From Zygnema cylindricum (Eukaryota > Streptophyta > Zygnematophyceae > Zygnematales > Zygnemataceae), in NCBI GenBank assembly GCA_037447655.1, contig JBBHKE010002622.1:1-64000 (forward strand): DNA of 64,000 nt, in the 5' to 3' direction. The notes beneath the pieces were generated by a model, which ran no database searches, was not told the DNA's origin, and was given only the letters and a program-made list of their open reading frames with translations. Within the stretch, counting starts at the first letter, position 1, and every line of letters begins with the position of its first letter. Position numbers and translations under genes: made by a program. Of this stretch, positions 55,282 through 64,000 are shown piece by piece.

Positions 55282-56163
55282 TGTATGGTCTCCATTGACC
55301 CACAAAATCAACAGCCTATGTAAAGCCTCTAGGATAATATTTGCCCCTTCCACTTTCCCACTGAATAAGTGCCACCTAGGCACATAAATATTGTGACCAC
55401 CCTGGCCCCAATGAAGACAAGACTCTTTTGAGTAAAACGCAAAAAGAAGCACTGAATTTGCTCCCCTAAGCAGTAACTTATGGCTGGTCAAAGATGACAT
55501 TTATACTTACAAGCTCTTTTAGAGAAATGTACCTTAATATCACTAAGTCTTGGTCTGCCTACTCACTACTACCTTGTACTAAACCCTAGTCCAATAGTAA
55601 CACTATATAGTAGAAGAGGGTATAATGGGCGATGTACTTATTGTACGTCCTTTGTACGAGATTGTCGATAAGGTGACACCTCTCAAATCAAGAGCCACGG
55701 TTCCTCATCCCATCTTCACTCGTATCAAATAATGCGGCGCCATGTGGCATCTCGTGACGCAATCTCCGAATGCCGCCAAAAGTTCACTTCGGGTGGCGGC
55801 TACAATGCTGGCTAACCGATCAAAACATATTTTACACGGTTCAGATTCGCGTAAGTGCACGAATTGTTCCTCTTCGCTAGTTTGGTGTGAATTAGCCGTG
55901 TTGTTAATGTTTATATATCTTTGAAATCCGTCATGTGTTTTTTTTTTTGGTGACGCTTTAGTGGATAAGGCTAGCGACTACATACTAAACCACACACCCA
56001 GGTTCAAATCCGGAAGTATGCAATATTTTAGTAAAATATCCTCTATTTCAAAATCTGCCACTTTCTAAATATGGCAGCAGCCATGGCGTGCCTTTGATCC
56101 TCACTCTCTCTCATCAAAGTATAACTAAAATAGAGAAGTGAACTATTAATAACCTATTTTCAA
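55282..56163 (-). repeat. 3' LTR of a minus-strand copia relic
   Basis: On the minus strand it starts TGTTGAAAATAGG after the tract TAAGGCGAG. tRNA-like module on the plus strand at 55955-56025 with CAGGTTCAAATCCGG. About 882 bp; the left edge is set by comparison with related LTRs. Confidence 0.7.
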
Positions 56164-56224
56164 CACTCGCCTTAATTTTTAGTCACTTTTCAATTTTAAT
56201 CCATAGTTTTATCAGCAATAAATC

Positions 56225-57640
56225 AACTTGGGGGAAGGCACTTGTTTTGTCATCATGTCTGCAATCATTTCTCTATCATTTTTATGAACCAGTTTAATGA
56301 TTTTATTTTCAACCTTTTCTTTGACAAAACTTAGTCTAATATCCATATGCTTAGCTTTGAAGTGATGTTTTGGATTAGCTGCAATAGAGATAACAACTTG
56401 ATTATCACAAAAAACATTTTGAGTTCAAGACTTCATGAACCCAAGTTCTTCAAGAAGAGATTTAACCCACATTAATTCTTTGGTGACGACACAAGAAGCC
56501 ATGTATTCAGCCTCCATAGTGGACCAAGCAGCTACTTTTTGTTGCTTGCTACTCCAACAACATGCACCAGATCCAATTTGCAACCCATATCCAGTTGTAC
56601 ACCGCCTTAAAGGCACATCTCCATAACTGGCATCACTCGAGGTGGTGATGTTAGTGTGTTCTCCTCCCAAATGCAACCACAATTCCCTTGTCCTCACCAT
56701 ATACCTCATCACCCTTTTGGCAGCCTCCCAATCTCTCTTTTCTTAGTTCATTTAGACTTCTACTAAGGACCCCTATAGCTGCAGCTATATCCGGACCAGT
56801 ATAGTTCATAAAATAGATTAAAGTTTCTACAATCTGCCGATAAGGGATATTTTCCATAAATTTTCTTTCTATCTCATCCATCTCATCATTAATGATCAAT
56901 ATTCCTTTCTATTCACTCCCCTCAAACACTTTCTTCAGATCCATGAGAGTAGAACATCCGTTTGCTTTTTCCATCTAAATTTTTTCTAGCATATTACCGA
57001 TTGCTTCTTTCTAAGTGAGTCTTATAATCCTTTCCCTCTATCTCTCTCCATGTGAATTCCCAAAACGTACTTTGCTTTGACGAGATCTTTCATATCAAAA
57101 TGGCTTTTAAGATCCCGTTTTAGTTTGTTAATCTTATCTAACGACTTGCTTAAGACCAACATATCATCCACATAAATAGGAATAAATATCACTCTATTCT
57201 CATCCTCAAATAAATATATGGAGTGATCTGAACTTATTATGATATACCCTAAACGAGTTAGAAATTCGTGTAGCTTTACATTCCATTGGCGCGGGGCTTG
57301 TTTAAGCCTATAAAGTGATTTTATCATTTTGCATACCTTGCTTTCTTCCCCACTAACCACGAATCCTTGCGGTTGCCTCATGTAAATTTCTTCTTCGTAT
57401 TCTCCGTGCAAAAAAGTCGTTTAAATATCCATCTGGTGTATTTCCATATCCTCTGATGCAGCTAAACTTAAGAGAATTCTAACATAAGGAAATCTGACTA
57501 CTGGTGCAAAGGTTTTTTCATAGTCTATCCCCTCCTTTTGCGTATAACATTTTGCAACCAACCTAGCTTTGTACCTATCAATGGTATTGTTACGGTTTAA
57601 TTTAAGTTAAAAAGCCCACTTACATCTGATCGGTTTTTGG
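56225..57640 (-). pseudogene. Copia reverse transcriptase and RNase H
   Basis: 57022-57411 holds LYRLKQAPRQWNVKLHEF, IPIYVDDMLVLSKSL and FDMKDLVKAKYVLGI, with the YVDD site intact. 56651-56899 and 56425-56712 hold the RNase H start and the SDASYGDVPLRRCTTGY and STMEAEYMAS motifs. The tail continues to about 56230 (HFKAKHMDIRLSF in a broken frame). Several stops and shifts. Close to the 19869-22030 polymerase. Confidence 0.85.
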
Positions 57641-59343
57641 TTCGGTGGGCAATCTAACAACTCCCATATATTGGCTTCCATGATAGAGGCCATTTCTTCA
57701 TTCATAGCAGTGATCCAACGGGTACTTTCTAATGTGTTTATGGCCTCTACGTATGTTTGAGGTTCATCAAGGTGAGACATCTTTGTGAGTTGGTTATTTA
57801 CTTGTCTTTCTTGAAGTCGTTTACTACTTCTTCTTACCCCTTCAAAAGCGGACGCCGTTTTGAAAACCATATTTGGGTATCGTTTAGGAAGATTTTCAAC
57901 TCCCCTATCTTCCAATTCCATTGTATCATTAAGTTCCTTATCGGTTTCCACTTCGTATTGTGGTGTTACCTCGGATGTTGTCCTTTCCTCGTACTTTGGT
58001 AGATCTGCAGATTTTTCTTTTTCTCCATCTTCATTCTTTTCATTTTCAAAGTTAAAGTCAGAAAACTGATCCGTTTCAAATCTGATTTTGACTTCCTTAC
58101 TATATTTGAATGGATCAATGGACTTCACTTCATTCATCACCACAATGTGTTTTACCAAAATTATATCTCTCTTTTTCAAGTCATACACTCGGTATCTTTT
58201 TGTGCTCTCATCATATCCTACAAGATATCCTGGTTTTCCTCCTCCCTTTAACTTCCGCTTATTCTTTTCAAAATAAAAACAGTAGACTTGACTTTCGAAC
58301 ACCCTCACACTAAACAAATCAGGCTTTCTTCCTATCCACCTCTCATAAGGAGTTTCCTCCTTATTTGCTGAAGTTAAGACTCTATTTTTGATGAAATTAG
58401 CATAGTTCATAGACTCGGCCAAAAAATGCAACCTTGTCCTCTTATCAGTTAACACACTTTTGGACATATCTCCTAAAGTTTATTTACTTTTTCTACTACT
58501 CAATTTTGTTGAGGATTATAGGAAACCGTTTTCTCATAATGAATTTTTTCGTCTTTAAGATATTCTTCGAATTCCCTTGAGGTGTATTCTTTCATATTAT
58601 CACTTCTGATCACTTTCATTGAGGTTTCATGTAGTTTTTCACTCCATACTTTATACTCTTTGAAACATCTTAATACCTCTGATTTTTGACTGATAAAGTA
58701 TTCCTTCGTGCATCTAGACTAATCATATGTGATGGTTAACATCTATCTCTTCCCCCCATGTGAACCATACCTAGCAGGTCCCCAAACATCAGTGTGAATT
58801 AGATCTAATACTTTCTCTCTTCTAAATGTGGTTGCTTTTGGAAATTGAAGTATATGAATATTCCCTTGGGCTCATCCAATACAATCATCGAAAATCTCAT
58901 CATCCTCAAATGTAATACCCTCCACTATTCCCTATTTTTTCATTTTGTTTAATCTATCTAGGTGCACCTGCCCCAACCTTTTGTGTAAAAGCATCATCTC
59001 ACTTGCTCATGAGTAGAGAACATTCTGTTCATTGCAAAAAACAATTATGAACATTCTTTGACTGCCTTTCTCAGCTATGAAATAAACCTTATTATCAAAG
59101 ATTCCTTTCCTAGTTCATGTTTCAAACTCCTTTTCATCGAGGACAGCTGTTGAGACTTGGTTCTTGGTAAGCTGTGGAATGTAAAAAACGTCCGAGAATG
59201 TTACAATTGAGGCTTTTCCATAAACTAGAATTTAAGTCAACAGTTCTAACTAGACTTGTGGTTTCTATTCTACCATCTCCGTACTTTATCTCAACTGTTG
59301 GGATCTTTCTCTGTTTAGTGAACCACCTCTTATCTTTGCACAT
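57607..59343 (-). pseudogene. Copia protease tail and integrase
   Basis: 59134-59343 has the protease tail (RKIPTVEIKYGDGR). The integrase core between 58490 and 59060 has VLDLIHTDVWGPAR and IRSDNMKEYTS, with the usual NGGEY changed, and stops throughout. 57607-58467 (286 codons) carries the integrase tail (NRVLTSANKEETPYERW, GYLVGYDESTKRYRVYDL), an acidic linker with RRSSKRLQERQ, and the first reverse-transcriptase block. Confidence 0.85.
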
Positions 59344-59599
59344 GCATTAAGGCCCTTGAGTTTATGATCCACCCATCCTCGGGTGGATCCCTCTTACCAC
59401 CGAAAGCACACTTTTGTCTCCGTGGAATGTGGCCATGCTTTTCAATGTTTTTCGGATTAATAACAAGCTCCTCAAGCTCATCTTATGGTTTGGTTTCTTT
59501 GTCCTGTTCCTCATTATAAACTTGAGTCAGGAAAGCCTTTTTCTTTCCTCCATTCTTTGCGGTTCATTGTCCATCTTTCAGTCGACGATATGCAAGTTT

Positions 59600-60057
59600 G
59601 ACACACTATGCCATATAGTGTCCCGGTTTGTTGCAGAAGTGACATAATCCTCCTCGAGAAGTTTTTCTCCCTTGTCTATCAAATTCGCCACCTCGTTGTC
59701 GTCTTCCACCAAAGTTTCGATAGGAATCTTTCCCTCTCTCCTCATCACGCTTCTGCCAATCAGATCCTATAGACAATGCTTGAACACTTAGACTCCCTCT
59801 CCTAAGCTCTATCATGCTTTCTTTCACTAAAATCATTCCTACTATGTCATCCCAATTCTAATTGCTATCTCCTATGTCCTACAATCGGTTAATGATACTT
59901 CTATTTTCTTCTGGTAGTTTCGTCATTAATGTGTTCACTCTTTGTCTCTCATACCATGAGTTACCTGCACTCTCTAGCTTAACAAACAATGCTCCTAAAT
60001 CATTGCAATAATTATTCATGCTTTCTCCCTTATAAGTATAAGTTGCAATCTTATTTT
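59600..60057 (-). pseudogene. Copia gag fragment with damaged zinc knuckle
   Basis: 59606-59836 has MILVKESMIELRRGSLSVQA like the gags above and the knuckle CHFCNKPGHYMA, followed by a stop in place of the residue before the last Cys. Upstream pieces (LMTKLPEE, MNNYCNDLGALFVKL) run to 60057, where the next LTR cuts in. Confidence 0.8.
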
Positions 60058-61092
60058 TGCAACTCTGAGACCTCCATAGAACCTCAGAGTAGGCAGCTCA
60101 CACGAAGCCTCTAGGATAACCCTGACCCTTTTGTGTTTCAGCAAGAATTAGTGCCACCCTCGCAGACAAAAACTCTAACCACCTTTACCCCTGTAAAGGA
60201 AAGACTCCCCTGAGTCGATAGCAAAATGAATCTCTGAATTTGCTCCCCTGAACTGTAAGTTATGAAGGGTTAAAGTTGACCTTTTTGTACAGCAACTCTT
60301 TGGGAGAGAAGGTCCAGTCTATCAAATTTTTCTAAGTCCTATCTCTCTCTAAAACTCTATCTATTGAAGTACGACACAAATCATAATAGTGTATCATACA
60401 TAAAGGTACACGTGTCGTTGTACTTTATAAACGGCCATTGTACGACATGGCCAAAAGTCGACACATTTCATTTTTTGATTCGTTCCTGGAATCCTTGGAG
60501 ATGCCGTAATCCAACGTGATTGTGCCACGTGGCGATTGATGTGACGTCGACCGAAAACCGCCAAAAACCTATTGCGTGATCTCGGTATGCTTCGTGGTCG
60601 TCCGATCAAGCTGGATTACAATCGTGGCGGTCATAAATACCTGCGCAATATTTGTTTCGCCTTTGAAACAAAATGTGCGGTATCCGTTTCGGATGTGCCG
60701 TACGCTGTACATTACAAACTGTATCTATGTCTAAATATCCGGTTGAATGAAGATAGCCGACGTGTAAACATTTAAATAACTATCATACGCTATATCATAT
60801 ATCTCAGGTTTAGACTAGTTGGCTAAGTCTACCGGCTACTAGCTACTTTGACGGACGGTAGGTGCCCGATTTAAATCTTGGGCCCATCAAATATATTTTG
60901 GTAAAATCTACTAACCTAATGTCTATCCCCGTCGGGATAGCATATGCGGCCATGGCTCTATCCCCCTCTCCAACTTTCAGTGACTACGACAAGTGTGGGA
61001 GCTGGAGAGAGGAGTTAGAGGCAGACAGCCTGTGCTTCTTTTCTTCATTTTACAAAACCTAGAAAACACTAAAATAACCTTTAATTTCTACA
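60058..61092 (-). repeat. 3' LTR of a second minus-strand copia relic, inserted in gag of the first
   Basis: TGCAACTCTGAGACC...TTTCTACA in plus orientation, about 1035 bp; on the minus strand preceded by AATAAAGGGAG. tRNA-like module at 60818-60893 on the plus strand. Its partner 5' LTR is missing, so no target duplication can be confirmed (ATTTT lies at the left edge). Confidence 0.85.
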
Positions 61093-61105
61093 CTCCCTTT
61101 ATTAT

Positions 61106-62380
61106 CTAGTCACTCTTTTTTTTAAGACCACATTTCTCTCGCCAGAAAATTAGTTTAGGGGAAGGAACAGGTTTGGTCATTATATCTGCTACCATTTCAC
61201 TATGTGGTTTATACTCCAAACTGATTATCTTGTTTTCTACTTTCTCCGTAACAAAGCTAAGTCTGATATCCATGTGTTTGGCTTTAAAGTGATGTTTAGA
61301 ATTGGCAGAAATGGCAATGGCAGCTTGATTATCAATAAACACTTTTTGGACACCACTCTTAAGATGACCAAGCTCACCAAGCAAAGACTTGACCCACATT
61401 AATTTTTTTACAGCAGAGCAAGAAGACATGTACTCAGCCTCCATGGTGGAATGAGCAATGACCTTTTGCTGCTTGTTGCTCCAGCAGCAAGCCCCATCAC
61501 CCACATACAATACATATCTAGATGTGCATCTCCTCATAGGAGCATCCCCATAGCTGGCATCACTCCAAGTGGTGATGTCAGTATTGTTCCTATCCAAGTG
61601 CAACCATAGATCCCTAGTTTCTATGAGATATCTAAGGACTCTCTTAGCTGCCTCCCAGTCTTTCTTAGTGGGAGCATTCAGACTCCTAATTAGTACTCCT
61701 ACAGCTGCGGCTATGTCCGGACGGGTACAAGTCATGAAATATATGAGGCTGCCCACTAATTGTCTCTAAGGGATGGTCTGCATAAATCTTTTCTCTTCCG
61801 GGCCTACCTCATCATCTAAGATTATAACTCCCTCTTCCTCACTCCCCTCACTTCCCTTCTTTAATATCCTAGGAGTGGTACAACTATTAGCCTTGTCTAT
61901 TTGGAATTTTTCTAACATGTTTCCAATGGCCTCTTTTTGAGTTAATCTTGTTATCTTTCTATCTCCGTCTCTCACTACCAGAATTCCCAAAATATACCTT
62001 GCTTCTCCCATATCCTTCATCTTAAATCTTCTTTATAGATCATTTTTCAACTTATTTATTTTATTCATAGATTTACTTAAAACAAGCAAATCGTCAACAT
62101 AAATTGCAATAAAAATAATTCCTTCCCCATCTGGAAACAAATAAATTGAGTGATCTGAGCTGATCCGAATATATCCTAAACCTGTAAGAAACTCATCGAG
62201 CTTCTTGTTCCATTGCTTGGGCGCCTGTTTCAGCCCATACAAAGATTTGATCAATCGGCATACCTTGCTTTCCTCCCCTTGCTCCACAAATTCTTCGGGC
62301 TGTCGCGTAAAAATTTCCTTTTCCAATTCTCCATGTAAAAAGGTCGTCTTGATGTCTATCTGATGCACTTCCATGTAATC
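61106..62380 (-). pseudogene. Truncated copia reverse transcriptase and RNase H
   Basis: 61106-61756 (216 codons) is an unbroken RNase H with TTWSDASYGDAPMRRCTS, STMEAEYMSS, FIDNQAAIAIS and MVADIMTKPVPSPKL. 61766-62020 and 62033-62374 hold the polymerase from HQIDIKTTFLHGELEKE through YVDDLLVLSKS to MKDMGEARYILGI. The coding match stops at about 62380, inside the reverse transcriptase, so the 5' half is lost. Confidence 0.9.
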
Positions 62381-63067
62381 TGAGAGTGGCTCGGAGAGAT
62401 CGAGTCAGAGTGGTTAGACCCGTGGGAGGGGTGGTAAATATTTTGAGCAGCTCTTCGGAGAGAAGCTCTTTACAGTCGGCGCAAGACCGGTCACAGAGAG
62501 CTCAATATTCTCGCCCTCCCCCATCTTCCTCTCAGGACACCGCAGTCGGCAAACCCTCCCGCGGGCGTACCTCTTCGCGGCCTCTTACAGGAGAAGGGGG
62601 TATCGAGAGGGAAGCACGAGATCCATTGAGGGGTAAAACGTTTGACCATCGTGACAGCAAGGGGAGATTTGCACCTCTTCCCAAAGAGGAGACGTCCCTA
62701 ACCCTTGTGTCAGCCTTAACCGAGAAACCAGCTCCTACACCACCTCGCGGCCGCCCTGTAGGAGGGCTCTGGCGATTTGAACCAATTGATCCAGAGGTTC
62801 CAGGTACGAGACCCGAATATTTGTCCGAGGGATGGTGGCGGACCAGACCCAATGATCCTGAAATTCCGAGATGGGGATAGCGGATCTCACCAAAGTTGTC
62901 GAAAAGGCCAAGGAACTAGTGGAGGTTCTAAAATCCTAGAGACAGGCTACGGCAGGGGCCGGACATGCCACCGTAGATTAGGAGGCCTTGGAGGTAAAAA
63001 GGAGAAAGGTATGGGAACAGGAATTGATGCTTATTCGGGACGCTTGGCGTAAGACAAGTGGGATTCT
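62380..63067 (+). pseudogene. GC-rich open fragment, gag-like, no start codon
   Basis: An open frame of 165 codons to TAG at 62878 is rich in Arg, Ser and Pro, with paired blocks GLWRFEPIDPEVPGTRPEY and GWWRTRPNDPEIPRW, a degenerate internal repeat. An ATG at 62871 overlaps it by 10 bases and opens a second frame: ADLTKVVEKAKELVEVLKS, stop, ATAGAGHATVD, stop, EALEVKRRKVWEQELMLIRD, predicted coiled coil. The style resembles a retroelement gag, but I do not recognise the family. Composition differs sharply from the copia DNA next to it. Confidence 0.4.
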
Positions 63068-64000
63068 CAGCGAGGATCGACGATCTAGGATCGTGGATCG
63101 AGGATCAAGGATCGAGGATCGAGGATCAAGGATCGTGGATCGTGGATCGAGGATCGAGGATCAAGGATCGTGGATCAAGGATCATGGATCGAGGATCGTG
63201 GATCGAGAATCATGGATCGAGGATCGTGGATCGTGGATCGTGGATCCTGGATCGTGAATCCAGGATCGAGGATCGAGGATCAAGAATCGAGGATCGAAGA
63301 TCAAGATCAAGGATCGAGGATCGAGGATCGAGGATTGTGGATCGAGGATCGTGGATTGAGGATCATGGATCGAGGATCGAGGATATAGGATTGAGGATCA
63401 TGGATCGAGGATCGAGGATCGTGGATCGAGGATCGATCGTGGATCGAGGAACGGGGATCGTGGATCGAGGATCGAGGATCGTGGATCGTGGATCGAAGAT
63501 CGAGGATCGAGGATGGAGGATCAAGGATCATGGATCGAGGATCAAGGATCGTGGATCTTAGATAGAGGATCGAGGATCAAGGATCGAGGATCGAGGATCG
63601 AGGATCGAGGATCGTGGATCGAGGATCAAGGATCGAGAATGGATCGAAGATGGATCGAGGATCTGGAATCGAGGGTCGAGGATCGTGGATCAAGGATCAT
63701 GGATCAAGGATCGAGGATCGTGGATCGAGGATCGAGGATTGAGGATCGTGGATCGAGGATTGAGGATCGAGGATCATGGATCGTGGATCGAGGATCGAGA
63801 ATCGAGGATCGAGGGTCGAGGATCGAGGAACGAGGATGGAGAATGGATCGATGATGGATCGAGGATCGAGGGTCGAGCATCATGGATCGTGGATCAAGGA
63901 TCATGGATCGAGGATCAAGGATCGTGGATCGTGGATCGAGGATCGAGGATCGATGATCGTGGATCATGGACCGAGGATCAAGGATCGAGGATCGAGGATC
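63068..64000. repeat. Heptanucleotide satellite (GGATCRW)n
   Basis: More than 130 units of GGATCGA, GGATCGT and GGATCAA in irregular mixture fill the end of the window and continue beyond it. Because 7 is not a multiple of 3 and stops are rare, both strands stay open for long stretches, giving DRGSRIE-type heptapeptide frames that are not genes. Slight shifts (6- or 8-bp units) are scattered through it. Confidence 0.97.

Noticed and set aside
63058-63967. Long frames on both strands with DRGSRIE or DPRSSIL repeats
   Set aside because: A 7-bp repeat without stops gives open frames in any phase; no start, no non-repeat domain.

Overview
The window is nuclear DNA of a streptophyte plant (land plant or charophyte alga). 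The evidence is several families of Ty1/copia LTR retrotransposons with a polyprotein in the usual Pseudoviridae order (gag, zinc knuckle, protease, integrase, reverse transcriptase, RNase H), primer-binding sites matching plant initiator tRNA-Met, a hAT element with an 8-bp target duplication, and one spliced gene for a secreted AIR12-like DOMON protein. The species cannot be named from the sequence. Copia elements primed by half-tRNA are unusual for flowering plants, so a seedless lineage is my guess. The window is gene-poor: I can support one host gene in 64 kb. The rest is nested, mostly broken repeats.

Layout. 0-2.4 kb: GTAC-rich tandem repeats, part of a long-terminal-inverted-repeat element, AT microsatellite, and a leftover Nextera mate-pair junction adapter followed by a copy of the window start (an assembly artefact). 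3.3-9.0 kb: an older dispersed repeat (copy A) split by a complete non-autonomous copia element (4447-8744, duplication ATAAA). 9.0-9.9 kb: TA microsatellite and an inverted second GTAC-rich array. 10-25 kb: a decayed Ty3-like gag/protease element holding a full-length broken copia element (12926-23043, duplication GTAAC); that element holds a very young coding-free LTR element on the opposite strand (14229-17996, duplication AAGAC); a solo LTR (23389-24455, duplication CTTTC) lies further on. 25-26.5 kb: copy B of the dispersed repeat and a tRNA-like cloverleaf. 27-28.5 kb: AT-rich low complexity. 28.5-39.3 kb: an old plus-strand copia relic split by a minus-strand copia element (about 31394-37909). 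40.4-40.7 kb: a decayed histidine-kinase phosphoacceptor domain. 40.9-44.0 kb: a giant foldback element with arms of about 900 bp, split by a solo LTR (duplication AACAC). 44.7-46.2 kb: a hAT element (duplication CTAAAATG). 46.8-47.4 kb: a 34-bp minisatellite and a 21-bp-arm hairpin. 49.6-51.3 kb: the DOMON gene. 54-62.4 kb: SINE-like units and two nested minus-strand copia relics. 62.4-64 kb: a GC-rich gag-like fragment running into a (GGATCRW)n heptanucleotide satellite that continues past the window.

The main biological story is one group of copia elements with an unusual 5' architecture. The primer-binding site matches the anticodon arm, not the 3' end, of initiator tRNA-Met. The gag start codon lies inside the LTR, so the primer-binding site is translated. 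The LTR carries an antisense tRNA-like module, a GTAC hairpin and, just downstream of the TATA box, two short tandem hairpins. Autonomous, deleted and coding-free members all occur here. The second item of interest is the DOMON gene, which is spliced in constant phase to an extensin-like proline/lysine tail.
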